DNA of 63,195 nt from Nocardia cyriacigeorgica (GCF_029868385.1 NZ_JARWNX010000032.1:1-63195); one strand, 5' to 3'. Numbered from the stretch's first letter, positions 30,489 through 39,717 are shown. Numbers and translations are program-made. The notes: generated from the letters alone by a model not told the origin.

Positions 30489-31739
30489 ATGGCGGACAAC
30501 CGCGAATTCGATCTGATTCTCTTCGGCGCGACGGGTTTCGTCGGCAAGCTCACCGCGCAGTATCTGCTGGATGCGGCCCCCGCAGGCGCGAAGATCGCAC
30601 TGGCCGGACGTTCGGTGGACAAACTGTCGCGGGTGCGTGATGAACTCGGTCCCGCCGCTGCGAACTGGGAGCTGGTGGTGGCCGATGCGGCCGATCAGCC
30701 CGCGCTCGACGCGCTCGCCGCACGTACCACCGTCGTGGTGACGACGGTCGGACCGTACCTGCGCTACGGCCTTCCGCTCGTCGCGGCCTGCGCCAAGGCC
30801 GGTACCCACTACGCCGATCTCACCGGTGAGCCGTTGTTCATCCGTGAGGCGATCGACCGGTACCACGAGGAGGCCGCGCGCACCGGGGCCAAGATCGTCA
30901 ATTCCTGTGGTTACGACTCGATTCCGTCGGATCTGAGCGTGTATCGGCTGTATCGGCGTTCGGTCGAGGACAACACCGGTGAACTCACCGACACCACGCT
31001 GATCGCCTCGCTCAAGGGCGGGGTCAGCGGCGGCACCATCGATTCCGGGCGCGCGATGATGGAGGCGGTCGCGGCCGATCCGTCCAAACAGTCGGTGCTC
31101 AGCCATCCGTATTCGCTGAGCCCGGACAAGTCGATGGACCCGGATGTCGGCAGGCAGTCCGATCAGGCCTTGCAGCGCGCCAGTTCGATCGATCCGAGCC
31201 TGGACGGCTGGGTGGGCACGTTCGTGATGGCCATGCACAACACCAAGATCGTGCGCCGCTCCAATGGCCTGCTCGGCTGGGTGTACGGCAAGAACTTCCG
31301 CTACCGCGAGGTGATGAGCGCCGGTAAGTCGGCTGCCGCGCCGCTGGTGGCGGCCGGTATGTCCGGTGGGATCGTGGCCACCATGGCGGCGGGCGCGCTG
31401 CTGTCGCGGGTCGGCGCCGGTCGCAAGCTGTTGGATCGGGTGCTACCCAAGCCGGGGACCGGTCCGAGTGAGCAGGCCCGCAACAGTGGCTGGTTCACCA
31501 TGAAGACCTACGCCCATACGACTTCGGGCGCCAAGTACGTGGCGACCTTCGCCGGGCAGGGCGATCCCGGCTATCAGGCCACGGCGGTGCTGCTCGGCGA
31601 GAGCGGCCTGTGCCTGGCCTTCGACGGTGCGAAGCAGCCGGAGCTGGCAGGGGTGCTCACGCCCGCGTCGGCCATGGGTGATGCGCTCACCGAACGGTTG
31701 CGCGCGGCCGGGATGACCATCGAGGTGGACCGGGCCTGA
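30489..31739 (+). CDS. Saccharopine dehydrogenase-like / trans-acting enoyl reductase-type protein
   Basis: 416-residue NAD(P)-binding protein. The Rossmann start is DLILFGATGFVGKLTAQYLL (about 7-26), then a conserved GPYLRYGLPLVAACAKAGTHYADLTGEPLF and NSCGYDSIPSDL. This is the mycobacterial Rv2449c/Rv2953 group; Rv2953 is an enoyl reductase acting with polyketide synthases on phenolic glycolipids and phthiocerol. No polyketide synthase lies here, so the substrate is unknown. ATG 30489 is preferred (GAGG 7 nt upstream); GTG 30477 would overlap the preceding stop. Confidence 0.85.
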   Translation: MADNREFDLILFGATGFVGKLTAQYLLDAAPAGAKIALAGRSVDKLSRVRDELGPAAANWELVVADAADQPALDALAARTTVVVTTVGPYLRYGLPLVAACAKAGTHYADLTGEPLFIREAIDRYHEEAARTGAKIVNSCGYDSIPSDLSVYRLYRRSVEDNTGELTDTTLIASLKGGVSGGTIDSGRAMMEAVAADPSKQSVLSHPYSLSPDKSMDPDVGRQSDQALQRASSIDPSLDGWVGTFVMAMHNTKIVRRSNGLLGWVYGKNFRYREVMSAGKSAAAPLVAAGMSGGIVATMAAGALLSRVGAGRKLLDRVLPKPGTGPSEQARNSGWFTMKTYAHTTSGAKYVATFAGQGDPGYQATAVLLGESGLCLAFDGAKQPELAGVLTPASAMGDALTERLRAAGMTIEVDRA

Positions 31740-31787
31740 AGGTAGTACACCGGTAATCGATCCACTGCGGACAACGGAGTCGGCACG

Positions 31788-32420
31788 ATGAATCTCGCAC
31801 GGCGCACCATGAACAATCCGGCGTTGGCCGCGGTGTACGAACGGGCGTGGCGGCCCGCGCTGTTCTACTTGGCCAGTGGGCGCACCACCGAATCGGATCG
31901 CCGGTTCGCGGCCGAATCGCTGCGGTTGACGAGCGCGCATCGGGTGCTCGATATCGCCTGTGGTCCCGGCATCTTCACGCGCTATCTGAGCGAGCAGCTC
32001 TCCGGTGACGGTTATGCGGTGGGTGTGGACTTCTCGCCGCCGATGCTGGCGAGGGCGGTCGCGGACAATTCGGGCCCACGGGTGGGCTATCTGCGTGGTG
32101 ACGCCCGGTTTCTGCCGTTCCCGGACGGGTCCTTCGACGCGGTGTGCTGTTTCGGTGCGCTGTATCTGATCCCGGATCCGCTGGCGGCGGCACGGGAGAT
32201 GATCCGGGTGCTTGCGCCGGGCGGCCGGATCGCGATCACCACGAGTCATCGCGGCGATTCGACGTTCGGGCAGGCGACCAGGATCGTCGGCGGGTGGTCG
32301 GGTCTGCGGGTCTTCGATACCGATACCTTCCCCACCCTGTTCGCCGAGCACGGGTTGACCGAGATCGATCAGGAGATCCATCGGCTGTTGCAGTACGTAT
32401 CGGCGACTCGTCCGGGGTGA
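31788..32420 (+). CDS. SAM-dependent methyltransferase (class I)
   Basis: 210-residue methyltransferase. Motif I is VLDIACGPGIFTRYL, the acidic second-strand residue is in VGVDFSPPML, and motif III/IV is DAVCCFGALYLIPDPLAAARE. It resembles UbiE/type-11 enzymes; substrate unknown. Its 3' end overlaps the convergent hypothetical gene by 52 nt. Confidence 0.85.
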   Translation: MNLARRTMNNPALAAVYERAWRPALFYLASGRTTESDRRFAAESLRLTSAHRVLDIACGPGIFTRYLSEQLSGDGYAVGVDFSPPMLARAVADNSGPRVGYLRGDARFLPFPDGSFDAVCCFGALYLIPDPLAAAREMIRVLAPGGRIAITTSHRGDSTFGQATRIVGGWSGLRVFDTDTFPTLFAEHGLTEIDQEIHRLLQYVSATRPG

Positions 32421-32731
32421 GTCGCCTGCGCCGCGGACGACGGTCCTAGCAGTTCCAGCGTGGATCCGACGAGGGGCGGATTTCCAGCCGCTTGCTGGGC
32501 GTCCGGGTGTCCCGGCGCCGATACGGCAGCCGATACGGCTTCGTCTGCCAGATCGATCATCGTGCGGAGCACGCCGGGCGCGAGGGTCAGCTCGAATTCG
32601 CTTCCGCCGCTTTCGAAGACGAAGGCGAGGTGATCGTCATCGAGGAGGGGCGCCAACCGCACCGAGCAGTGCTCACCGACGCTGATCCAGGAACCGATGG
32701 CCAAACCGCTCGATGGCGAATGATCGAACAC
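32369..32731 (-). CDS. Hypothetical protein downstream of GntR regulator
   Basis: 120-residue protein with no recognised family; GTG start with GGGGAGG 5 nt upstream. The N-terminal half looks beta-rich (CSVRLAPLLDDDHLAFVFESGGSEFELTLAPGVLRTMIDLADEA); the C-terminus is loosely composed. The two direct repeats of a GntR-like operator lie just upstream, so it is probably the regulator's target. Its end overlaps the methyltransferase gene convergently, so the true C-terminus deserves caution. Confidence 0.6.
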   Translation of the reverse strand: MFDHSPSSGLAIGSWISVGEHCSVRLAPLLDDDHLAFVFESGGSEFELTLAPGVLRTMIDLADEAVSAAVSAPGHPDAQQAAGNPPLVGSTLELLGPSSAAQATHPGRVADTYCNSRWIS

Positions 32732-32748
32732 AGCGCCTCCCCACCCAG

Positions 32749-32784
32749 TGGACTATGCCAATTCTCGATAAATGGACTATGCCA
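32749..32784. promoter_or_regulatory. Two direct copies of TGGACTATGCCA, candidate GntR operators
   Basis: Exact 12-bp copies at 32749-32760 and 32773-32784, spaced 24 bp (just over two helical turns). On the minus strand each reads TGGCATAGTCCA, with TGG/CCA ends. They sit between the GntR gene and the hypothetical gene downstream. Confidence 0.65.
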
Positions 32785-32844
32785 CTTGCGCACTGCCCTG
32801 TCAATGACCCGGCGGCGGCCGGAATCGCTGCGCCACAGCGCCTG

Positions 32845-33597
32845 TCAGCGATCCGGGCGGTCGTGCCGTTCCAACACCCAGCGGCCGGGCGGATAGACCG
32901 TTTCGGCGATACACAGCACCGTGTCCGCATCGTCGTAGCGCACGGTCTGGCGGACCAGCACCGGCGCGTCGGATTCCACACCGAGATGGGTTCGTTCGAT
33001 CTCGGAAACCGTTCGTGCGCAGACCCGTTCATACCTCCGAGCCTCGATGCGTCCGCTCGCGGTCTCCACATATCGCCGCACACCGCCCTCGATGGGCCTG
33101 GTCTCCAGCAGTCGGCTCGCGAGCGCACCGAATTCACCGGGATACCAGGACGTCCGCAGTTCGGTAGTTCCGGCGGAGGTGATCGCGACGGTGCGCATGA
33201 CCGCCGTCCCGGCGAAACCGAAGACATCGGCGACGGCCGCGGGCATCTCGACCAACGCCGCCGCCACCACGGTGATCGATCGGACCGATCCACCCGAACC
33301 ATCCACTTCGTGACCGTCGCCAGCACGCCTCCACCGGACGGGCCCGTCGTCCCGGACGACAACCGGACGACGGTGCGCGACATAGGTTCCCGAACCGCGC
33401 CGCGATTCGACCATCCCGCTCTGCCGCAACGTATTCAACGCCTTCGCCGCCGTCGGCCGCGCCACCGCCCAGCGCACCGCCAGCTCGCGTTCGGACTCCA
33501 CCTCGGCCCCGACGCCGAGTTCGCCGCGCTCGATCCGGCCCCGGATGTCCTCGGCGATTCGCAGGTACTTCGGCAGCGATTCCTCGGTCTCGGACAC
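32845..33597 (-). CDS. GntR-family regulator, HutC/UTRA subfamily
   Basis: 250-residue regulator. The winged helix (PKYLRIAEDIRGRIERGELGVGAEVESERELAVRWAVARPTAAKALNTLRQSGMVESRRGSGTYV, about 9-75) is standard for GntR. The C-terminal half (about 95-245) is a UTRA-type ligand domain (VRRYVETASGRIEARRYERVCARTVSEIERTHLGVESDAPVLVRQTVRYDDADTVLCIAETVYP). The ligand is unknown; UTRA domains often bind small sugars or amino-acid derivatives. Probable autoregulation through the repeats at 32749-32784 is not shown, since those lie downstream of it. Confidence 0.88.
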   Translation of the reverse strand: MSETEESLPKYLRIAEDIRGRIERGELGVGAEVESERELAVRWAVARPTAAKALNTLRQSGMVESRRGSGTYVAHRRPVVVRDDGPVRWRRAGDGHEVDGSGGSVRSITVVAAALVEMPAAVADVFGFAGTAVMRTVAITSAGTTELRTSWYPGEFGALASRLLETRPIEGGVRRYVETASGRIEARRYERVCARTVSEIERTHLGVESDAPVLVRQTVRYDDADTVLCIAETVYPPGRWVLERHDRPDR

Positions 33598-33749
33598 AGG
33601 ACGCGAGTGTAATCCCCACTATCGTGCCCGACATCACAGCCGCGGCCTCGGCGCCGGACCCGAACGGACCGGCATCCGGCATTTCGGACCGGTAGAGTCC
33701 GAATCGGCGCGGCGGGGATGTGATGGACCGAGCGGAAGGGGGAGCCCAG

Positions 33750-34139
33750 ATGGCGGTACCGGAGACGGGACAGAGCCGGGCTCGGCAGTTGTATGTCGCG
33801 GCGGTCGACGGCGGCGCGGCGCCGTTCGAACTGGCGGAGGACGTGGCGTCGAATCTGGCCGCGGCCTGCGACACACTCGTCGACGATCTACAACGCGCCA
33901 GAGCCGAATCGCATGTGATCACCGAGGTTTCCGGGTTCCCCGACCTGCCCACCGGCCGGGCGCTGGCCAGGGGCTTCGGCGCAAAGGGCCGCGAATACCT
34001 CGACACACTGACCGCGCTACAGGAGACCGCACTGCTCTACAAAGCCGCCTATCTGGCAGCGGGCAAGAAGTTCGCCGACGCCGAGGCCGCCAACAAGGCG
34101 GCGATCGACCTCGTCGCCGCACATCTGGCGCCGCGATGA
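33750..34139 (+). CDS. Small helical protein, first gene of a type VII-like trio
   Basis: 129-residue all-helical protein with no clear family; Ala-rich, with an unusually even helix pattern (about 8-50 and 70-125) of the kind seen in EspC- or ESX-linked partner proteins. The ATG at 33750 has GGGGAG 6 nt upstream; the frame could start at 33723. It is followed after 27 nt by a WXG/PPE-like gene and then an EspG-like gene, and that context suggests a secretion-related role. Confidence 0.6.
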   Translation: MAVPETGQSRARQLYVAAVDGGAAPFELAEDVASNLAAACDTLVDDLQRARAESHVITEVSGFPDLPTGRALARGFGAKGREYLDTLTALQETALLYKAAYLAAGKKFADAEAANKAAIDLVAAHLAPR

Positions 34140-34166
34140 CGCCGGGTATCGAGTGAGGAGCGTCCC

Positions 34167-34766
34167 ATGGCAGATCACGCCGAATCCGTTGCCCCGGCAG
34201 GTGACACCGATCCCGCCTACGCACCGGAGCGCGAACATTTCATCGGCTACACCCATCAGGAGATCTGGGATCGCGTGCACGAGGTGATGGATCCGGCCGC
34301 ACTCGACCGGGCGGCCGCGGTATGGCGGGCGAACGCCGTCGCAGTGGGTGAGGCGTTCCGCGCCTTCGGCGCCGCCGCCGATCGCGAGTTCGCGCGATGG
34401 TCGGGGCAGACGGCCGACGCGGCGGCGCAGGCCACCCGCGAGTTCATCCGCGTCGGCACCGACGCCCACGATGTCTGCGCCGCGGTCGCGGCGCTGCTCG
34501 AGTTCGATCGCGATGCGGCGCAGACGGTTCGAGCTGCGATCGTGCCGCCGGAGCCGTATCGTCCGCTCGACGATCCGGCCGCCGAAGCCATCCACGGCGG
34601 ACAACGAAGAATGGATCACGACATCGCGGCGGCGGCCGTCACCGCCGACGTCCAGGACCTCATGACACACGTCTACTCCCCCGCCATCCCCGCTTCGGGA
34701 GATCGGGTGCCGCGCTTCGCCGTCACCCGCACCGCCCCCACCGGCGGCGGGAGCCAGCCACTGTGA
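34167..34766 (+). CDS. WXG100/PPE-like helical protein, possible type VII secretion substrate
   Basis: 199-residue protein. An acidic N-terminus (FIGYTHQEIWDRVHEVMDPAALDRAAAVWRANAVAVGEAFRAFGAA) leads into long helices. AVWRANAVAVG and FARWSGQTADAAA resemble the W-x-G-type turn region of WXG100/PPE proteins. The Pro-rich tail is short and there is no PE partner next to it. GAGGAG precedes ATG 34167. It overlaps the next gene by 4 nt (GTGA), which implies tight coupling with the EspG-like chaperone. Confidence 0.6.
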   Translation: MADHAESVAPAGDTDPAYAPEREHFIGYTHQEIWDRVHEVMDPAALDRAAAVWRANAVAVGEAFRAFGAAADREFARWSGQTADAAAQATREFIRVGTDAHDVCAAVAALLEFDRDAAQTVRAAIVPPEPYRPLDDPAAEAIHGGQRRMDHDIAAAAVTADVQDLMTHVYSPAIPASGDRVPRFAVTRTAPTGGGSQPL

Positions 34767-35494
34767 AATGGGTACTCACCCCGGACGAGTTCAGCTACGT
34801 CTGGCAGAACGAAACCGATCTCGATCGCCGCCCCTACCCGGTCAATATGGTGCCGGGCGCCACGGTGCGCACCGATACCGAGCACCTCGGGCTGCGATTA
34901 CCGCAGCGGTTCGCCAGACAGGCCGATCCCGATCTGGCGGCCGCGCTCATGTTGTGTGCCCGCGCCGATGCCACCACCATCACCGTGTCCGGTGAACGCA
35001 CCGCCATCGCCGATGGCGGCCGCCCCGAACGCATCCTCGCCTTCGCCGCGGTGGTGCATCAGCACGCCGCCATCCTGGTGGGCACCCCCGCCGGGGTGAC
35101 CGTGCTGATGTGCCATGCGCGTGGTCTGGGCGAGCAGCTGGTCGAGCTGATCGGAACAGCGCCTCCCGGACGGTCGGCCACCCTGCGCGAACCGCAGGAC
35201 GCGGTGCTCGGCGCCACCGATCACGCGGGCAACGGCCAGACCTTCTCCGCCAACGGTGAGCGCGGCGCCGCCCGCTTCCGCCGCGCATTGCGCAAACCGG
35301 TGGACGGACGCGGTTTCATCACCGTCACGGTGGAACCGGACAATCCGATGTCACCGCCCACCCGGCATCGCACCTGGCTCGACATCTCCGGCGACGGTCG
35401 CTATCTGCTCACCACCGCCGACGAACTCACCCTCACACCGGTGACCGATACCGATTTCGCCTGCCAGCTGCTCAGACTGGCGCAGATCCGCTGA
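34763..35494 (+). CDS. EspG-like ESX secretion chaperone
   Basis: 243-residue protein of the ESX secretion-associated EspG family, the cytosolic chaperone that binds the tip of PPE proteins before export by type VII systems. Typical are the N-terminal KWVLTPDEFSYVWQNETDLDRRPYPV, the central acidic and beta-rich region and the C-terminal LTPVTDTDFACQLLRLAQIR. It starts with GTG 34763, overlapping the previous stop. No EccB/C/D/E or mycosin genes lie in the window, so any secretion machine must be elsewhere. Confidence 0.7.
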   Translation: MKWVLTPDEFSYVWQNETDLDRRPYPVNMVPGATVRTDTEHLGLRLPQRFARQADPDLAAALMLCARADATTITVSGERTAIADGGRPERILAFAAVVHQHAAILVGTPAGVTVLMCHARGLGEQLVELIGTAPPGRSATLREPQDAVLGATDHAGNGQTFSANGERGAARFRRALRKPVDGRGFITVTVEPDNPMSPPTRHRTWLDISGDGRYLLTTADELTLTPVTDTDFACQLLRLAQIR

Positions 35495-35524
35495 TCGCGG
35501 CCGGGAATGTGATAGTTCTGACGG

Positions 35525-36370
35525 ATGGCGAAGCATTGGTCGATTCCGGCACGGCAAGCACTGAAGGCCGACGGCCTGCGCATCGCCGAACTCGACACCT
35601 CGGCCCGTCCGGGTTTCGACGGCGACAAGAAGCTCGCCGAAGCCCAGCTCGCCGAGCGCGGCAAGGTGCTGTCGGATCTCCAGGAAAAGCTGTACGCCAA
35701 TGGCCGATCCGGTGATTCGCGCAGTGTGCTGCTGGTGTTGCAGGGTATGGATACCGCGGGCAAGGGCGGCATCGTCCGGCATGTGATCGGTTCGGTCGAC
35801 CCGCAGGGCGTCGACCACGCCGCCTTCGGTGTGCCCACCGAGGAGGAGAAGCGGCACCACTATCTGTGGCGTATCCGCAAGGCGCTGCCGCGCGGTGGGC
35901 AGATCGGCGTCTTCGACCGTTCGCACTACGAAGACGTGCTGGTGGTGCGTGTGCACGATCTCGTACCGCCCACCGTCTGGGGTGAGCGATACGACGAGAT
36001 CAATGCCTTCGAGCGCGAACTCACCGAGGAGGGCATCACCCTGGTGAAGGTCGCCATGTTCGTCTCGCTCGACGAGCAGAAGAAGCGGTTGCGCCAACGC
36101 CTGGAGCGTCCCGACAAGTACTGGAAGTTCAATCCCTCCGATATCGATGAGCGCGCTTTCTGGCCCGCCTATCAGGACGCCTATCAGGCCATGCTCGATC
36201 GCACCTCCACCGAGAACGCACCCTGGTACGTGCTGCCCGCCGACAACAAGTGGTACTCCCGCCTCGCCGTCACCGAACTGCTCATCGAGGCCCTGCGCAC
36301 CCTCGACCTCGACTGGCCCCCGGCAGGCTTCGATATCGCCGAACAGCTGGCCCGCCTCGACAAGGCCTGA
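35525..36370 (+). CDS. ppk2: Polyphosphate kinase 2 family protein
   Basis: 281-residue PPK2-type kinase that transfers phosphate between polyphosphate and nucleotides. Walker A is in LVLQGMDTAGKGGIVRHV (about 67-84). Walker B is FDRSHYEDVLV and the lid RLERPDKYWKF. The single-domain size fits PPK2 class I/III enzymes; nucleotide specificity cannot be told from sequence. A palindromic hairpin follows the stop. Confidence 0.93.
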   Translation: MAKHWSIPARQALKADGLRIAELDTSARPGFDGDKKLAEAQLAERGKVLSDLQEKLYANGRSGDSRSVLLVLQGMDTAGKGGIVRHVIGSVDPQGVDHAAFGVPTEEEKRHHYLWRIRKALPRGGQIGVFDRSHYEDVLVVRVHDLVPPTVWGERYDEINAFERELTEEGITLVKVAMFVSLDEQKKRLRQRLERPDKYWKFNPSDIDERAFWPAYQDAYQAMLDRTSTENAPWYVLPADNKWYSRLAVTELLIEALRTLDLDWPPAGFDIAEQLARLDKA

Positions 36371-36383
36371 GCCGCTGTCGAGC

Positions 36384-36428
36384 GGCACCTGAGCGAGACC
36401 CTCTCGGCGTTTGCCGCGCTCAGGTGCC
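36384..36428 (+). terminator. Hairpin after PPK2 gene
   Basis: Perfect 12-bp arms GGCACCTGAGCG / CGCTCAGGTGCC (36384-36395 with 36417-36428) around a 21-nt loop. It starts 13 nt after the stop. It resembles the E1-E4 elements in placement but not in sequence. Confidence 0.65.
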
Positions 36429-36542
36429 TCTCACCCGTGGGCATTCCGTACACACTTGTATGGCAGTGGTGCGGGCGTCTACCATTTACTGAGACTCCGG
36501 GTCCCAGATAATTTCCCGGAGGCCGGAGCAAGGGAGACATCG

Positions 36543-37532
36543 ATGACGCTGTCCGCTGTATCGAAGCCGGAATCCGCTGATCAGACCTACCGCGAGGTAC
36601 TACAGGGGCTCTCCGAGGGATCGGTCAACAGGCACTTCGATCCCTATCTGGATATCGATTGGGACTCCCCTGACTTCGGCGTCGACCGTAACGATCGACG
36701 CTGGGTGCTACCCGAAGCCGATCCGCTCGGCCGCCACCCCTGGTACAAGGCGCTGCCGGTGGAGAAACAGATCGCCATGGGAATGTGGCGGCAGGCCGGG
36801 ATCGCGAAGGTGGGGCTCGACTTCGAGCAGCTGCTGATTCGCGGACTCATGCAGTACGTGGTGTCGCTGCCCAATGGTGATCCCGAGTTCCGCTTCATCA
36901 CCCATGAGGCGGCCGAAGAGTGCAACCACACGCTCATGTTCCAGGAGATGATCAATCGCATCGGCGAGGACGTCATCGGTATGGGATCGATCGACCGCAA
37001 GCTGACGATGATCATCTGGCCCGCGGTGAAGTACTTCCCCGAGTTCTTCTTCACCATGGTGCTCGGCGGCGAGGAACCCATCGACCATTTGCAGAAGTCG
37101 ATCCTGCGCGGTGGCGAGCAGATGCATCCGATGGTGCAGCGGGTCATGCAGATTCACGTGGCCGAGGAAGCGCGCCACATCTCGTTCGCACACGAGTACC
37201 TGCGCCGCAATGTGCCGAAGATGCATCCGGCCACCCGGTTCGCGCTCTCCCTGCTGTTCCCCACGGCGATGCGCATCATGTGCGAGATGATCGCGACTCC
37301 GCCGAAGGAATTCATCGAGAAGTTCGATATCCCGCAGTCGGTGGTGAAGGACATGTATTGGCGCAGTGAGGATTCCCGCAATTCCCTACGCGATATCTTC
37401 GCCGATGTGCGCGCGCTGGCCGAGCAGAGCGGGTTGATCAACCCGGTGTCGAAGCTGGTGTGGAAGGTACTCGGAATCGACGGCAACGCATCGCGCTACC
37501 GCAGCGAGCCCGCACGGCGAGCGGCCGCCTGA
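36543..37532 (+). CDS. AurF-like diiron oxygenase-type protein
   Basis: 329-residue ferritin-like protein of the AurF (p-aminobenzoate N-oxygenase) group. Diiron ligands are suggested by FITHEAAEECNHTLMFQEMI (about 119-138) and HVAEEARHISFAHEYLRR (about 205-222), each with an E-x-x-H pair. The enzyme class oxygenates amines, though many homologues are uncharacterised. The start has GGGAG upstream. It precedes an acyl-CoA synthetase by 189 nt, so an acyl or amine substrate is conceivable. Confidence 0.82.
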   Translation: MTLSAVSKPESADQTYREVLQGLSEGSVNRHFDPYLDIDWDSPDFGVDRNDRRWVLPEADPLGRHPWYKALPVEKQIAMGMWRQAGIAKVGLDFEQLLIRGLMQYVVSLPNGDPEFRFITHEAAEECNHTLMFQEMINRIGEDVIGMGSIDRKLTMIIWPAVKYFPEFFFTMVLGGEEPIDHLQKSILRGGEQMHPMVQRVMQIHVAEEARHISFAHEYLRRNVPKMHPATRFALSLLFPTAMRIMCEMIATPPKEFIEKFDIPQSVVKDMYWRSEDSRNSLRDIFADVRALAEQSGLINPVSKLVWKVLGIDGNASRYRSEPARRAAA

Positions 37533-37721
37533 GGTTCGGCCCTCGACCGCGGAGGCGGTCTCCCTGGCTAGAGCAGAACCAGCGCGTTTCGATTCGCGTG
37601 GCAGCTCGATCGATTCCCGGATACGATGCCCGACACCATCTTCGGGACCGGTGACGACCCACGACTGATCCGGCACGCCGGGCAGATGGCTGCGGCCGCA
37701 GCCAGATCTAGGGAGACGCCG

Positions 37722-39221
37722 ATGACCATCTCTCACGCTCCTACTCTGGCAGGCCGGATGGCGAGCCATGCCCGCAACCGCGGCAGATCCCGCGCGGTCA
37801 GCGCTCCTGCGGGCACGCAGACCTACGCGGAGTTCGCCGGGGACGTGGCGCGAATCGCGGACCGGCTGCACGCTGCCGGCCTACGCCGGGGAGACCGGAT
37901 AGCAGTGCTGGCGCACAACGATCTGGCGTACGTCCAGCTCGTCTACGCCGCCTCCTGGGCCGGTATCGCGCTGGTCGGCCTGAACTGGGGGCTGACGGTG
38001 ACCGAGCTCCGCGCCGTACTGGACGACTGCAACCCGTCCCTACTCTTCGCCGAGCCGGAGTCGGCGTCGGGGTTGGACGCGAGCTGTCCCGTGATCTTGC
38101 TGGACGGCTCCGAATTCGAACATTGGTATGCCGCAGGAGATTCCGGCTACGCACCGGACGGTGAGCAATCCGACGAATCTGTCGTGCTGCTGGCCTACAC
38201 GACCGGCACCACCGGTGAGCCCAAGGGCATCCAGCTCGTCGAGCGAAACCTGCGGGAGATGTCCCAGCAGGCGGCGGTGGCCTGGGCGCTGCACCCGGAC
38301 ATCAGATACATGGCCTGCCTGCCGCTGTTCCGGATGAGCGGGATGAGTTCGGTGATCTGCTGTGTACACGTGGGTGGGGAGGTGGTCATCCCGTCGGGGG
38401 ACGCGATCACCGATATCGCCGGTGCGATCGAGGGCCGAGGTGTCACCCATACCAGCCTGGTGCCGACCCAGCTGACCGGTCTGGTCGCCGAGAAGGCCGC
38501 CGATGCCTTCGACCTGTCCACTCTCGAACTGATCGTCTACGGCTCGGCGCCCTCGAACAGTTCACTGGTCGAGGAAGCGATGGAAATGCTGCCGCAGACC
38601 GGCTTCTCACAGGGTTACGGCTTGACCGAAACCTGTGCCGGGGTGGCCATCGCGCCGACGCTGCGCCGGGGCGAGGTCGACCGGCATCCGGGCAGTGTCG
38701 GCCGCATTCTGCCCAACTGCGAGTGCCGGATCGTCGAAGTTTCCACCAACCGTGATGTCGGCGCGGGCACCGACGGCGAGATCTGGCTCCGCACACCGCA
38801 ACTGACCATCGGATACTGGAACAAGCCCGCGGAGACCGCCGCCGCGATATCCGCTGACGGCTGGTTCCGCACCGGCGATATCGGGTCGATCGACGACGAC
38901 GGATTCCTCTACGTCCGCGACCGGCTGAAGGACATGATCATCGTGGGCGGCGAGAACGTCTACTCGATCGAGGTCGAGAACGCGATCGGCGCACACCCCG
39001 CTGTGCGCGAGGCCGCCGTCGTCGGCGTACCCCACCCGCAGTGGGGTGAGGCCGTGAAAGCAGTCGTGGTGCTGGGCCGCGGTCACGAACTCGACGAGAC
39101 GGAACTGTTCGGCTGGCTCGAGGGTCGACTCGCCCATCACAAGCACCCGAGGATCATCGAGTTCGTCACTGATCTCCCCAGGGCTGGAAGCGGCGAGATC
39201 CTGAAACGTGAACTCAGATAA
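37722..39221 (+). CDS. Acyl-CoA synthetase / AMP-dependent ligase
   Basis: 499-residue adenylating enzyme that activates a carboxylic acid as acyl-AMP then acyl-CoA. The P-loop-like motif is LAYTTGTTGEPKGIQL. The conserved GYGLTETCAG and the GWFRTGDIGSIDDDGFLYVRDRLKDMIIVGGENVY block of the C-domain follow. Length is normal. Substrate unknown; medium- or aryl-chain acids are plausible. ATG 37722 has GGGAGA 6 nt upstream. Confidence 0.93.
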   Translation: MTISHAPTLAGRMASHARNRGRSRAVSAPAGTQTYAEFAGDVARIADRLHAAGLRRGDRIAVLAHNDLAYVQLVYAASWAGIALVGLNWGLTVTELRAVLDDCNPSLLFAEPESASGLDASCPVILLDGSEFEHWYAAGDSGYAPDGEQSDESVVLLAYTTGTTGEPKGIQLVERNLREMSQQAAVAWALHPDIRYMACLPLFRMSGMSSVICCVHVGGEVVIPSGDAITDIAGAIEGRGVTHTSLVPTQLTGLVAEKAADAFDLSTLELIVYGSAPSNSSLVEEAMEMLPQTGFSQGYGLTETCAGVAIAPTLRRGEVDRHPGSVGRILPNCECRIVEVSTNRDVGAGTDGEIWLRTPQLTIGYWNKPAETAAAISADGWFRTGDIGSIDDDGFLYVRDRLKDMIIVGGENVYSIEVENAIGAHPAVREAAVVGVPHPQWGEAVKAVVVLGRGHELDETELFGWLEGRLAHHKHPRIIEFVTDLPRAGSGEILKRELR

Positions 39222-39228
39222 GGCGATA

Positions 39229-39705
39229 ATGCATCGCATGAGTGAAGAACGGTTCGAGGTTCGACGGCAGATCGCGGCACGGCCCGCCGAGATCTTCGCC
39301 CTACTGTGCTCACCCGAAGGGCATGTGTCGATCGACAGCTCGGGCACGCTCCAGTCCGCGGAAGGCGAATCCGTCACCGCCGTCGGCGATGAATTCATCG
39401 TGCATATGGATCGCGAATCGCTCAATGACTTTCCCATGGGAAAGTACGACGTCACGGTGATCATCACCGCGTTCGAACAAGACGCCCATATCGAGTGGAC
39501 GGTCACCGGAGTAACGGAGACCCCGGTCGAACATCGCTACGGCTACCGTCTGGAGCCGAGCGAGATCGGCTCCCTGGTGACCTCGTACTACGACTGGAGT
39601 CAGATCGCGGCGCCCTACCGCGAAATGGGGGTCTTCCCGATCATTCCCGAGTCGGGGCTGCGGGCCACGCTCGGCATTCTCGCCAGAACCGTGGCGAAGA
39701 AGTAG
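39229..39705 (+). CDS. SRPBCC-fold protein (polyketide cyclase/dehydrase type)
   Basis: 158-residue ligand-binding START/SRPBCC protein: the RRQIAARPAEIFALLCSPEGHVSIDSSG opening, a beta-sheet core and the C-terminal helix GLRATLGILARTV. These bind hydrophobic ligands; function unknown. Start 39229 lies 8 nt after the acyl-CoA synthetase stop, with a weak AAGG; 39238 is an alternative. Spacing suggests co-transcription with the synthetase. Confidence 0.78.
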   Translation: MHRMSEERFEVRRQIAARPAEIFALLCSPEGHVSIDSSGTLQSAEGESVTAVGDEFIVHMDRESLNDFPMGKYDVTVIITAFEQDAHIEWTVTGVTETPVEHRYGYRLEPSEIGSLVTSYYDWSQIAAPYREMGVFPIIPESGLRATLGILARTVAKK

Positions 39706-39717
39706 GCGATCGGTCGC

